From contig NZ_CP012479.1 in assembly GCF_001281315.1 (NCBI RefSeq), forward strand, positions 1,364,001-1,428,000: DNA of 64,000 nt, given 5' to 3'. A model generated the notes under the pieces. That model saw nothing but the letters and a program-made list of their open reading frames with translations. It searched no databases and was not told where the DNA came from. The DNA is from Arthrobacter sp. ERGS1:01 (lineage in GTDB: Bacteria > Actinomycetota > Actinomycetes > Actinomycetales > Micrococcaceae). Shown here in pieces: positions 50,954 through 59,848 of the stretch; positions within the stretch are counted from its first letter, which is position 1, and every line of letters starts with the position of its first letter. A program made the translations under genes and the position numbers.

Positions 50954-52207
50954 ATGAGCGCAGGCGTGAACGCATTGCCACAAACCCCGATTGCCGTTGC
51001 GGACAAGGTCCTGGACGATCTGCGAGCGCGGCTGCGCGCGACGAAATGGCCCGATGATGCAGGGAACGACGACGGCCGGTACGGGGTCCCCGGTGCCCTG
51101 CTCCGTGATTTGGCCCGGTACTGGGCCGAGGAGTATGACTGGAGGGCCGCCGAGCGGGCGATGAACGCCTATGAGCACTACGAGGTTGAGGTGTCCGGCA
51201 CGAAGGTCCACTTCATGCGCAAGCCGGGCGTCGGGCCCAACCCCACCCCACTGATCCTCAGCCACGGGTGGCCCTGGACCTTTTGGCACTGGTCAAAGGT
51301 CATCGACCGGCTGGCCGACCCGGCCGACCCGGCCGCCTTTGGAGGCGACCCGGCGGACGCCTTCGAGGTGATTGTCCCTTCGCTGCCGGGGTTCGGGTAC
51401 TCGACGCCGACCCGGCCGGACATGAACTTCTGGAAGATCGCCGACGTCTGGCATGAACTGATGACCGGGACGCTCGGCCATGCCCGGTATGCCGCGGCCG
51501 GCTGCGACGTTGGCGCCCTCATCACGGGCCAGCTCGGCCATAAGTACGCCGACGAGCTGTACGGGATCCACATTGGCTCAGCCCTCAAGCTCGACCCTTT
51601 CACCGGCGACCGTGCCTGGGACTATTCCGGCGGCAAACCCATCCCCACCGGGCTGCCCGAAGACCAGCGTCTGAGGGTGATGGAGTTCGACCGGCGGTTC
51701 GCCGTGCACCTCGCCGCGCACATGCTCGCCCCAAGCACGCTTGCCTACGGCTTGGCCGACTCTCCCGTAGGCATGCTGGCCTGGATCCTGGAACGATGGA
51801 TGCACTGGTCCGACAACGACGGCGACATCTACTCCGTCTTTACCCGCGACGAGCTCCTGACCCACGCAACGATCTACTGGACCGGCAACGCCATCGCCAG
51901 CTCGAGCCGCACCTATGCCAACAACAACCGCTACCCCTGGACGCCCTCCCATGGCCGGACGCCGGTCATCGAGGCGCCCACCGGGATCACGTTCGTCGAC
52001 TATGAGAACCCTCCGGGAATCCACGGCCCGGAAGAGCGCATCGAAGCGTTCCTGGCAAGTGACCGTGCGGACTGGTACAACCACGTCAACATCGCCGCCC
52101 ACCCCCAGGGCGGCCACTTCATCCCCTGGGAGATTCCCGAACAGTGGACCGCCGACCTGGTGAGGACCTTCACGTCGCGGCGCGGCCGCTCCGCTGGGGG
52201 TGCCTAG
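50954..52207 (+). CDS. epoxide hydrolase family protein (EHN domain, alpha/beta hydrolase)
   Basis: A 417-aa protein. N-terminal EHN domain (LDDLRARLRATKWPDDAG) and an alpha/beta-hydrolase core with oxyanion HGWPWTFWHW. Nucleophile Asp in AAGCDVGALI (GGDWG-type elbow, here GCDVG) and catalytic His in HPQGGHFIPWE. It probably opens epoxides to diols; no pathway genes sit nearby. Its TAG overlaps the stop of the convergent MATE gene (CTAG). Confidence 0.92.
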   Translation: MSAGVNALPQTPIAVADKVLDDLRARLRATKWPDDAGNDDGRYGVPGALLRDLARYWAEEYDWRAAERAMNAYEHYEVEVSGTKVHFMRKPGVGPNPTPLILSHGWPWTFWHWSKVIDRLADPADPAAFGGDPADAFEVIVPSLPGFGYSTPTRPDMNFWKIADVWHELMTGTLGHARYAAAGCDVGALITGQLGHKYADELYGIHIGSALKLDPFTGDRAWDYSGGKPIPTGLPEDQRLRVMEFDRRFAVHLAAHMLAPSTLAYGLADSPVGMLAWILERWMHWSDNDGDIYSVFTRDELLTHATIYWTGNAIASSSRTYANNNRYPWTPSHGRTPVIEAPTGITFVDYENPPGIHGPEERIEAFLASDRADWYNHVNIAAHPQGGHFIPWEIPEQWTADLVRTFTSRRGRSAGGA

Positions 52208-53646
52208 GCCGCAGCCTCCTCGAGCACGGCCTCCGCCCGCTCGGGGCTGCCTTCGGCGAGGCCGCGGTCGATCGCGCGGCGGGAAGCCAGCCACATCACC
52301 AGGCCGGTGGCGAGCACGGCTACCTCGGTGACCGTCAGCGCCCAAATGATGCCGGCAAGGCCGAACCAGAGGTTGCCCAGGAGCACCACGGGGATGAACA
52401 AGACACCCTGCGTCACCGACATCACGGTTGCCGCCATGGCGCGTCCCGTGGCTTGGAACAGCGAGGTGATCAGGCCTGTGAATGCATTCGCGATCATTGC
52501 CACGAGCTGAGCCGTGAGGACAACGACGCCGATCGTCAGGACCGAGCGGTCGGCAACAAATGCGGTGAATACCTGGTCGCGGAAGATGAACACGACGGCG
52601 GAGGAGAACAGTGCGATGCCGCCCACCGCGACCGCGGACTTGCGCAGCGCCGAGGAGAGCCGGTTCTTATCGCCCTTGCCGTAGGAGTAGGCGAGTAGGG
52701 GCAATACACCAAAGGTGATCCCCATGATCAGGAATTCCGGGACCTGGGCGATGCGGACGGCAACCCCCATGGCGGCGAGTGGGCCGTCGCCGTACGCGGC
52801 GGCGAGATTGTTCAGGACCAGGGCGGTGACGATGAGGAAGGCGGACTGCAACAAGGTGCCGACACCCACGCCGAGGACCGGCTTCACCACGGACCCGGCA
52901 AGCGTGAACCATCGGGGTGCAAGGCTGACATGGTCGCTGTTTCCGGTCAGCCAGGCGGCAAAGTAGATGACCACCGCAAGGTTCGCCAACCCCGTTGCCA
53001 GGGCGGCTCCGGCGACTCCCCAGTGCAGCACGAGGATGAAGAGGACATCAAGGATGAGGTTGACGATGGTTGAGGCGATGAGCCCGACCATGACTTGCCG
53101 GGCGGCCCCCTCGGCGCGGACCAGCTGCTCCAGGCAGACCGCGGCGGCGAGTACCGGCACGAAGGCGAGCAGGACGCCCACGAAAGCGCTGGTGGCGGGT
53201 ACGGTGTCGGCGTTCGCGCCAAGCAGGGACACGAGTGGTTTTAGCAGCAGCAGGCCTGCGCCGCCGATCACGGCACCGGTGATGATCGATCCCCAAAAGG
53301 AGAACGACGCCACGCGCTTGATCCCACCGGCCTTGGCGGGATCGTGTTCGGCTGCGCCCAGCAGCCGGGACATGAGGGCACCGCCGCCAACGCCGAAGAC
53401 GTTGCCGACTGCCATGACCAGGCCAAGGATGGGGGAGCCGAGGGTGATCGCGGCAAGCAGCACGGTGTTGTGCAGCGACCCAATGAATCCGGCGTTGATG
53501 AGGTTGTAGACGGCGCCGACAATCATCGCGGCCGCCATGGGCACGCAAAGGTGGACCAGTGCCCGGATGATTGGTGCATTTGAGAGGTACCAGCGGTTGG
53601 ATCCGATGTCCGCCGCGGGTACTTCCTGGGTTGTTGGGGTGTTCAT
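52204..53646 (-). CDS. MATE-family efflux transporter
   Basis: A 480-aa, twelve-TM multidrug exporter. The two halves begin IIRALVHLCVPMAAAMIVGAVYN and LAGSVVKPVLGVGVGTLLQSA (in parts). AAGGAG precedes the ATG. It lies 95 bp downstream of a MarR regulator on the same strand, so the pair forms a regulated efflux operon. The drug or metabolite is unknown. Confidence 0.94.
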   Translation of the reverse strand: MNTPTTQEVPAADIGSNRWYLSNAPIIRALVHLCVPMAAAMIVGAVYNLINAGFIGSLHNTVLLAAITLGSPILGLVMAVGNVFGVGGGALMSRLLGAAEHDPAKAGGIKRVASFSFWGSIITGAVIGGAGLLLLKPLVSLLGANADTVPATSAFVGVLLAFVPVLAAAVCLEQLVRAEGAARQVMVGLIASTIVNLILDVLFILVLHWGVAGAALATGLANLAVVIYFAAWLTGNSDHVSLAPRWFTLAGSVVKPVLGVGVGTLLQSAFLIVTALVLNNLAAAYGDGPLAAMGVAVRIAQVPEFLIMGITFGVLPLLAYSYGKGDKNRLSSALRKSAVAVGGIALFSSAVVFIFRDQVFTAFVADRSVLTIGVVVLTAQLVAMIANAFTGLITSLFQATGRAMAATVMSVTQGVLFIPVVLLGNLWFGLAGIIWALTVTEVAVLATGLVMWLASRRAIDRGLAEGSPERAEAVLEEAAA

Positions 53647-53741
53647 GGCAGCTCCTTTTGGGCAGACTCGATCGCGCACCGTCGAATGCCGGTGCGGCGA
53701 AGAAGAGGTTCTTGATGTGCGGCCGGGCCGCACGGGGGTTG

Positions 53742-54185
53742 CTACCGGCTAGGTTGCGGCAGCTCCGCGGTGATCTTGGCCAGCAGCGCGTGGAGGGCGG
53801 TCCGCTCATCCGTATCCAGCGGGGTGAGGATCGACTCTTCGGTGCCTGCCATTGCGGTGTCGAAGCCACTGATGAGTTCGACGCCGGCGGGTGTGGCGTA
53901 GACGCGTTTGCTGCGTTCATTGCCCGCTTCGGTACGGCGCTCAACGAGGCCGCGGGTCTCGAGTCCCTGCAGGAGGCTGGAAACACTTGCCGCCGTCGTG
54001 CGCGTCACCTTCGCGATATCGCGTTGGATCGCACCGGGGTTTTGGACCAGGTAGCCGAGCACGAAACTCTGGGGGTGGCTGAGCTCGCGCTCACGGATCC
54101 AGTCCTCGCCGGCCTTCATCTGCGCCCACCCCACCCAACGCATCAGTTCGAGGGTTGAGCGGAGGGGCTTGTCCATCTGGTTCAT
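53742..54185 (-). CDS. MarR-family regulator
   Basis: A 147-aa winged-helix regulator: ELSHPQSFVLGYLVQNPGAI leads to the HTH IAKVTRTTAASVSSLLQGLE and wing VERRTEAGNERSKRVYATPAG. The start is ATG 54185 (MNQMDKPL) or 54176. Three 15-bp direct repeats lie right upstream. It probably represses itself and the MATE gene. Confidence 0.93.
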   Translation of the reverse strand: MNQMDKPLRSTLELMRWVGWAQMKAGEDWIRERELSHPQSFVLGYLVQNPGAIQRDIAKVTRTTAASVSSLLQGLETRGLVERRTEAGNERSKRVYATPAGVELISGFDTAMAGTEESILTPLDTDERTALHALLAKITAELPQPSR

Positions 54186-54194
54186 GCTATGAAC

Positions 54195-54232
54195 TCTAAC
54201 TGTTTGAATTCTAACTGTCAACGATCTAACTG
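54195..54232. repeat. three TCTAACTG direct repeats, 15-bp period
   Basis: TCTAACTG at 54195, 54210 and 54225, immediately upstream of marR. The strict spacing suggests multiple MarR binding sites or an iterated promoter element. Confidence 0.65.
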
Positions 54233-54347
54233 ATTCTCGGGGTGCGGCCGGCCCGCTGCCGGATCCTTTCCCCCGAAGAGTTTCCGTCGGGGATGGCCAA
54301 TCCGTCGGGGGCATCCGGGCACATAACGCGCAGCGATGGAGAACCCC

Positions 54348-54617
54348 ATGCAGTGCCGCAACCTCGGACGAACAGGCATCAAGGTCAGTCCCTACGCGCT
54401 CGGCGCGCTCCTGTTTGCCACCCAGGTTGGGAACCCCGATCCCGGGGACTCGGTCCGGGTCATTCACAAGGCGCTCGACGCGGGCATCGACCTTGTCGAT
54501 ACGGCCGACGCGTATGGGGATTCGGAGGAGGTGGTGGGCCGGGCACCGGATCCGCATCCGGAGGTGATCTTGATCCAGTGCTGCGCCAGTCCTGAGGGTT
54601 TCTTGTCCGTCGGTTAA
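54348..54617 (+). pseudogene. aldo/keto reductase fragment
   Basis: The N-terminal 60 residues or so match AKRs (MQCRNLGRTGIKVSPYALGA; GIDLVDTADAYGDSEEVVGRA) and resemble the intact AKR at 41956. The frame then diverges (PDPHPEVILIQCC) and ends at 89 residues; a normal AKR has about 330. It lacks the catalytic Lys and His. A ribosome site (GGAG) remains. Most likely a deletion remnant. Confidence 0.85.
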
Positions 54618-54674
54618 GGTGCCGCTGCCATAGTGGGAAATGGCAGCAAAACCAAACCCAGGAGGAGGATCCAA

Positions 54675-55823
54675 ATGCGCAACAATCAGAGTGTGGAAGC
54701 CCGGATTCTTCCCGGTGTGACACCGGATTCCCACCCCGCAGGCGCAGGCGGTTCGCACCGGGCCGACGGCGGCGTAGTCACGGTTCTGGTGCCTGCGCAC
54801 AATGAAGCCGAGGCAATCATCGAGACCCTCGAATCGCTGGCTCGGCAAACACGCCGGCCGGACCGGGTTATCGTGGTTGCCGACAACTGCACGGACACCA
54901 CGGAGCAGCTTGCCCTCGGCCACGGGGCGGAAGTAATCCGGACAGAGGGCAATACGGACAAGAAGGCCGGCGCCCTGAACTTCGCGCTCGAGGGACTCCT
55001 GGCGGATGCCGCCCCGGACGATCTGATCCTGGTGCAGGACGCCGACTCCCAATTGGCGGGAAACTTTATCGAAAACGCCGTCCGCCACCTGAGCGCCAAC
55101 AACAAGCTCGGCGCCGTCGGCGGCGTGTTCAGCGGAGGTCCCGGGGGTGGTTTCGTCGGCCACCTGCAACGCAACGAATATGCCCGGTACGCCAGGGATG
55201 TCAAGCGCCTCCACGGCCGGTGCCTCGTCGTCACCGGGACTGCCGCACTGTTCCGGGCCGAGACGCTGCGGACCGTCTCGGCAGCCCGGATCGAGCAGGT
55301 GCTCCCGGCAGGGAATGGTCGCGGCGGGGTCTACGACACCTCCGTCCTGACGGAAGACAATGAACTGTCGTTCGCGCTGCTGACCCTGGGCTATCGCATC
55401 GCATCCCCCTCCGACTGCACGCTTGTCACCGAGGTGATGCAAAGCTGGCGGGAATTGTGGGCCCAGCGCCTGCGCTGGAAGCGCGGCGCCGTGGAGAACT
55501 GCGTCCAGTACGGCTGGACCAGGATCACGCGCCCGTACTGGGGCCGGCAGATCCTCTCCATGGTCGGGGTCCTTGTCACCATGGCCTACTTGGGGTCCAT
55601 CGCCTTCACCCTGGGAACAGGCCAGGGACTGCACATCAAGGCCTTCTGGCTGGCCGTCACGGGCGTGTTCGTGCTCGAACGCATCATCACCGTGCGATAC
55701 CGGGGCTGGAAGTACATGCTGTTGGCGGCCACGATGTACGAGACGGTGATCGACCTCTTCCTGCAGGCGGTTCACGCAAAGGCCTACGCCGACGCACTCT
55801 TCAACAAAAAGAAAGTTTGGTAG
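54675..55823 (+). CDS. GT2-family processive-type glycosyltransferase
   Basis: A 382-aa family 2 glycosyltransferase. VTVLVPAHNEAEAIIETLES nucleotide-binding start; DxD-like VQDADSQLAG; acceptor-site EDNELSF; QRLRWKRGAVEN of the Q/RxxRW type; then two or three C-terminal TM helices. This matches hyaluronan/poly-GlcNAc/cellulose-synthase-like enzymes of exopolysaccharide synthesis. GGAGGAGG precedes the ATG. A 54-aa membrane mini-protein follows 5 bp after the stop. Confidence 0.92.
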   Translation: MRNNQSVEARILPGVTPDSHPAGAGGSHRADGGVVTVLVPAHNEAEAIIETLESLARQTRRPDRVIVVADNCTDTTEQLALGHGAEVIRTEGNTDKKAGALNFALEGLLADAAPDDLILVQDADSQLAGNFIENAVRHLSANNKLGAVGGVFSGGPGGGFVGHLQRNEYARYARDVKRLHGRCLVVTGTAALFRAETLRTVSAARIEQVLPAGNGRGGVYDTSVLTEDNELSFALLTLGYRIASPSDCTLVTEVMQSWRELWAQRLRWKRGAVENCVQYGWTRITRPYWGRQILSMVGVLVTMAYLGSIAFTLGTGQGLHIKAFWLAVTGVFVLERIITVRYRGWKYMLLAATMYETVIDLFLQAVHAKAYADALFNKKKVW

Positions 55824-55828
55824 CGATC

Positions 55829-55993
55829 ATGTACAACAACCCGGTAGTTCCCGTGGCCGCAGGAGTAGGTTCGGCGGCGCTCGCCATGACCGGCGCCGGC
55901 CAGTTGTTCTGGTACGTCCTGGCGGCCTTCGCCATGGTGGCGCTCGGCATGGCCGTCAAGCGCATCATCCCGGTGCGCGCAGAAAAGCCGTAA
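55829..55993 (+). CDS. 54-aa membrane mini-protein with LAxTG-like motif
   Basis: Tiny ORF MYNNPVVPVAAGVGSAALAM... with LAMTGAG directly before one hydrophobic helix (LFWYVLAAFAMVALGMAV) and a basic tail (KRIIPVRAEKP). This looks like a sortase signal with almost no passenger and no N-terminal signal peptide. It starts 5 bp after the GT2 stop and is surely co-transcribed. It may be an accessory of the synthase, like other small EPS membrane subunits. Confidence 0.7.
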   Translation: MYNNPVVPVAAGVGSAALAMTGAGQLFWYVLAAFAMVALGMAVKRIIPVRAEKP

Positions 55994-56060
55994 CCGCAGA
56001 CGTGCGGCCCGGTGGCCGGGAACCGGGGAGTCATCCCAGGTTCCCGGCCACCGCGGCCGG

Positions 56061-57212
56061 CTAGGTGATGGGTGCAGTAGCCGCCGAATACTTCGTCACC
56101 GTCGTATACCCGGCCTTGGAACCTGTCACCGCCACCGTGATGGTTTTGGCCTGGTCCGCCGTGACGAGCTTGTAGCTCTTGCCGGTGGCGCCCGCAATGG
56201 CAGTTCCCGAGCGGTACCACTGATACTGCAAGGAGGTCCCCGTGGTCCAGGTGCCGGCATTTGCCGTCAACGTGGACCCGGTCCGCAAAGTCCCGCTGAT
56301 GGTCGGTGCCGGGGCGGTCAGCGTCCCGGGCACGGCTCCCGCCGGAGTGAACGAGAAGTCCCGAATGATGACACTTTCGGGCGCAATATGCGCCGGGTCG
56401 CCGCCACCGCCGCCGGTCACCCACAAGTTGAAGTGGATGGCCTCCTTGGCGGGCACCGGCACCGTGGAACCTTCCATGACCGTCCGCTTCAACAACGTCC
56501 CGGTGTCGCCCGTGCCGGAATACGTTTCAAAAGTGATCTTGCCAGGTTCCCACACCATCTTGTGCGTCAGCACGACGTCGTTCGTGACGCCAAAGGTGAC
56601 GGTGCTGTTTCCCTGTCCGGGCGGTTTGGTGGCGTCAAACCAGTAACCGTGACCCTGGGTGACCGGCCAGGATTCGCCGTAGGCAGCTCCGCCGCCCCAG
56701 GCGGATGCTTCGCAAAGATCAATTTCATTGAAGCCGGGTGAGGCATCTGGATCATAGGTGAAAAGGCATCCCCACACGACCTCCTTTTGGAGCAGGCTGA
56801 CATTCTTTTCAACCGTGGTGCTGTACGTCCCGTAACCGAACCCCTGCCGCGTCGACTGGAATTCCGCACCCGCCGGCGCCGAACCGGTCGGGTTGGACAA
56901 CGCCATGGTCACATAGCCGTTCGCATCCGGGTTGCTGACGTTGGCCGCATCAAAACTCTGGTTGTACTGCGGCGCTCCTCCCCAGAACCGCTTCTGCCAG
57001 TTGAAACCCTTCCAGGAGAAACTGCCCACAGGTCCGGGATCCTCAACAGTGACGGCCGTGCCGGCCGCATGGGAGGGAACCGTGCCGGCCAGCATGCACA
57101 GGCCTACGGCAACTACGCAGCTCAGGAGCTTCCTCCGAGCTGAAAATGAACCGAGTCCGGGCGGCCTCGGCGTGCCCGTGGTGGGGAGAAAGACAAAATC
57201 CGTTCGTGACAT
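56061..57212 (-). CDS. secreted GH16-like glycosidase with C-terminal Ig-like domain
   Basis: A 383-aa secreted protein. Long signal (basic ARRKLLSCVV, cleavage after PSHAAG), a GH16 jelly roll with catalytic GFNEIDLCEASAW (ExDxxE motif) and QSTRQGFGYGTYST, and a bacterial Ig-like domain (ISGTLRTGSTLTANAGTW; LQYQWYRSG) at the C-terminus. It likely acts on a beta-glucan or related polysaccharide; specificity cannot be assigned. GGAGGT precedes the ATG. It is convergent with the GT2 gene. Confidence 0.9.
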   Translation of the reverse strand: MSRTDFVFLPTTGTPRPPGLGSFSARRKLLSCVVAVGLCMLAGTVPSHAAGTAVTVEDPGPVGSFSWKGFNWQKRFWGGAPQYNQSFDAANVSNPDANGYVTMALSNPTGSAPAGAEFQSTRQGFGYGTYSTTVEKNVSLLQKEVVWGCLFTYDPDASPGFNEIDLCEASAWGGGAAYGESWPVTQGHGYWFDATKPPGQGNSTVTFGVTNDVVLTHKMVWEPGKITFETYSGTGDTGTLLKRTVMEGSTVPVPAKEAIHFNLWVTGGGGGDPAHIAPESVIIRDFSFTPAGAVPGTLTAPAPTISGTLRTGSTLTANAGTWTTGTSLQYQWYRSGTAIAGATGKSYKLVTADQAKTITVAVTGSKAGYTTVTKYSAATAPIT

Positions 57213-57436
57213 AACAAGACCTCCGCTGTTTGGCACCCGGCGGCCATGCCGGCCCCGGGCCCGGCAAACCCAAAGTGCGCGGTTTACCCCCATGGTAAAA
57301 GCCCTAGCTTGTGCCCGGGCTTGTGCCGCATGCCCCACCCAAAGCATGCGACTCATCGATTATGGGACACTCCGGATGATTTGGGGTAGCAAATTCGCCG
57401 TTGATGTGAAAGAACTTCCGGCCTACGGGCCGGCCT

Positions 57437-58138
57437 CTACACGAGGGGCCACGGGTAACGCCTGCCGGTGCGGTCGATTGGCAACACGCCCTGGCGCAAC
57501 AGGCGCTCCGCCCGGCGTCGAAGTGCCGTGACTTCCGCCCCGTCGAGGAGTTCGGCGAGATCGTCGGGGACGGCCTCGGCGATCGGGGCGATATCCGCCA
57601 GCAAGGCACCCGGGATGGGATCCCCGGCAAAGTCCCAGATGACGGTGCGCAGCTTGAATTCGGCGGCGAAGCACAAGCCGTGGTCGATGCCCCACACCCG
57701 CCCGTTGCGCCCGCGCACCACGTGCCCGCTCTTGCGGTCGGTGTTGTTGGCAATGCAATCGAAGACGGCGATCCGCACCAGCTCGGGATGGGTTTCGGGC
57801 GCATCGTCGTAGAGGGTGAAATAGTGCTCACGCCCGTCGCCCTCGATGAACCACTGCAGCGAACCAACGCCCAGGGGTGCGTCCTCCCGGATCACCGTCG
57901 GCGGGACGATTCCCCAGCCCAAATGCTTACTGAGCAGGTACGCGGCGCGTTCCCGCCGATGCAGTCCGGGTTCAAAGTCGAACAACGGCCGTTCCCCGGA
58001 CTCCGGCTTGTAAACCGCCCATGCCGCATCCTCCCCGAGTGAGATCTGGGCGAGGTAGCTTGCGTTGCTGCTGTGCTCGATGCGTCCGGCCAGTTCGATC
58101 CGGCCCTCAGACAGCAGCGTCAGCTTGCGGCCGGGCAC
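57437..58138 (-). CDS. SCO1664-family protein (PI3/4-kinase-like fold)
   Basis: A 233-aa protein of the actinobacterial SCO1664 family: GRIEHSSNASYLAQISLGED, AVYKPESGERPLFDF (Lys), FDCIANNTDRKSGHVV and GIDHGLCFA resemble the kinase-like catalytic stretches. It is usually next to a histidine phosphatase and a DUF3090 gene. Here only a remnant of the former and none of the latter is seen upstream. Start GTG at 58138. Confidence 0.9.
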   Translation of the reverse strand: MPGRKLTLLSEGRIELAGRIEHSSNASYLAQISLGEDAAWAVYKPESGERPLFDFEPGLHRRERAAYLLSKHLGWGIVPPTVIREDAPLGVGSLQWFIEGDGREHYFTLYDDAPETHPELVRIAVFDCIANNTDRKSGHVVRGRNGRVWGIDHGLCFAAEFKLRTVIWDFAGDPIPGALLADIAPIAEAVPDDLAELLDGAEVTALRRRAERLLRQGVLPIDRTGRRYPWPLV

Positions 58139-58350
58139 GATCCACCCCGTCTCACGGCGCCCTCTGTCCGTGCAAGGGTTCCTGGGTCGAATTCACCATG
58201 AGGACCGACGACGCTCACGCCATGGGCGGCGCACAGCCCCTCAAGCGCGCCAACCATCCGTGTTTGCATCTGCGGGAAGCTCTCACCGCAACGCACCGGC
58301 AGGAGCAGCGTTTCGGGTTTCGGCGGCGCTGCCATAGTTTCAGTCATCAC
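58139..58350 (-). pseudogene. remnant of a histidine phosphatase family gene
   Basis: A 76-aa frame containing CGESFPQMQTRMVGALEGL and VVGPHGEFD, resembling the middle part of the histidine phosphatase normally found with DUF3090 and SCO1664. The N-terminal RHG catalytic part and the C-terminus are missing. The frame runs on to 58120, overlapping the SCO1664 start. Probable deletion scar. Confidence 0.5.
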
Positions 58351-58432
58351 CCTCCAGACTAGGCCGTTCTACGCCCTTTCGGGCCGGACTTCAAGGCTGG
58401 ATTCGCCACCAGTTCCGGACTACCGTGGAGAC

Positions 58433-59821
58433 GTGAGCGATCGCCCCGAAATTCTTACGGTTGGTGAATTGCGTGCCTCCGGGCACGTCCACAAGGGCCT
58501 GCACCAGGAGATTCGCGAGAACCTGCTCGCGGCCCTTGCCGCGGGCGTTGACCCGTGGCCGGGCATATTCGGATTCAGCCGGACCGTCCTGCCGCAACTT
58601 GAACGTGCCCTGATTGCCGGCCACGACTTCGTGCTGCTGGGCCAACGCGGGCAGGGCAAGACCCGGCTCCTGCGAACCCTTGCCGGGCTCCTTGACGAGT
58701 GGTCGCCCATGATCGAGGGATCCGAACTGAACGAGCACCCCTATGACCCCATCACGGAGCAGTCCCGGGTCCGTGTACTGGCCGAGGGGGACCGGCTGCC
58801 CGTGGAGTGGCGGCACCGCTCGGAACGCTACGTGGAGAAACTTGCGACACCCGACACCTCCGTCGCCGACCTGATTGGCGACGTCGACCCCATGCGCGTA
58901 GCCGAGGGGCGCCGGCTCGGTGACCCGGAAACCATCCACTACGGCCTGATCCCGCGGTCGAACCGGGGCATCGTGGCCATCAACGAGCTGCCCGACCTCG
59001 CCGAGCGGATCCAGGTCTCCATGCTCAACGTCATGGAGGAGCGCGACATCCAGATCCGCGGCTACGTGCTGCGACTGCCGCTGGACGTCCTGGTCGTCGC
59101 CTCCGCCAACCCCGAGGACTACACCAACCGCGGCAGGATCATCACCCCGCTCAAGGACCGGTTCGGCGCCGAGATCCGCACCCACTACCCCGTGGAGCTC
59201 GACGACGAGGTTGCCATCATCACGCAGGAGGGGCAGCTGGCCGCGGACGTACCGGCCGTGATCGTGGAGATCCTGGCCCGGTACACCCGCTCGCTGCGGG
59301 AGTCGCCCGCCGTGAACCAGGGCTCGGGGGTGTCCGTCCGCTTCGCGATCGCCGGCGCGGAGACCGTGGCCGCGGCCGCACGCCGGCGCGCCACCGTCCG
59401 TGGTGAGACGGACGCCGTCGCCCGGATCGTTGACCTGGCGGCCGCCGTGGATGTCCTGGCCGGCAAGATCGAATTCGAGGCGGGGGAGGAGGGTCGTGAA
59501 CAGGACGTTTTGGAGCATCTGCTGCGCATGGCGACGGCCGAGGCCGTCAGGTTGCACTTCCGCGGCGTCGACTTCGGGCCGCTCGTGGCGGCCTTCGACG
59601 GCCGCCGGACCGTGACCACGGGAGATGCGGTCACCGCACGGGAGTTCCTTGAGGACCTGCCGTCACTGAATGGCTCGGGCCTCTACGACGAGATTGGCGC
59701 CCGCCTCGGCGCGGGCAACGACGGCCAGCGCGCCGCCGCCATCGAACTGGCGCTCGAGGGCCTTTACCTGGCCCGGAAAATCTCCAAGGACTCCGACGAC
59801 GGCGAGCGGATCTACGGCTAG
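58433..59821 (+). CDS. MoxR/magnesium-chelatase-like AAA+ ATPase
   Basis: A 462-aa ATPase. Walker A is VLLGQRGQGKTRLL, the Walker B region is GIVAINELPDL, and an Arg-finger region lies around RIITPLKDRFGAEIRTHYP. This is the helix-2-insert clade typical of MoxR/BchI-like proteins. It forms a two-gene unit with the VWA protein 27 bp downstream; such pairs act as chaperone or metal-insertion machines. It is not a chlorophyll enzyme in this context. Start GTG at 58433. Confidence 0.92.
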   Translation: MSDRPEILTVGELRASGHVHKGLHQEIRENLLAALAAGVDPWPGIFGFSRTVLPQLERALIAGHDFVLLGQRGQGKTRLLRTLAGLLDEWSPMIEGSELNEHPYDPITEQSRVRVLAEGDRLPVEWRHRSERYVEKLATPDTSVADLIGDVDPMRVAEGRRLGDPETIHYGLIPRSNRGIVAINELPDLAERIQVSMLNVMEERDIQIRGYVLRLPLDVLVVASANPEDYTNRGRIITPLKDRFGAEIRTHYPVELDDEVAIITQEGQLAADVPAVIVEILARYTRSLRESPAVNQGSGVSVRFAIAGAETVAAAARRRATVRGETDAVARIVDLAAAVDVLAGKIEFEAGEEGREQDVLEHLLRMATAEAVRLHFRGVDFGPLVAAFDGRRTVTTGDAVTAREFLEDLPSLNGSGLYDEIGARLGAGNDGQRAAAIELALEGLYLARKISKDSDDGERIYG

Positions 59822-59848
59822 GCCCGGGACCGGAAACAGGCAGCAACG

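Noticed and set aside
54195-54232. CRISPR-like array from the TCTAACTG repeats
   Set aside because: 8-bp repeats with 7-bp spacers are far too short; no cas genes in the window.
54186-55775. Minus-strand frame extending upstream from marR through the GT2 gene
   Set aside because: Only the part from 54185 down is MarR; the extension is antisense to a GT2 enzyme with full motifs.
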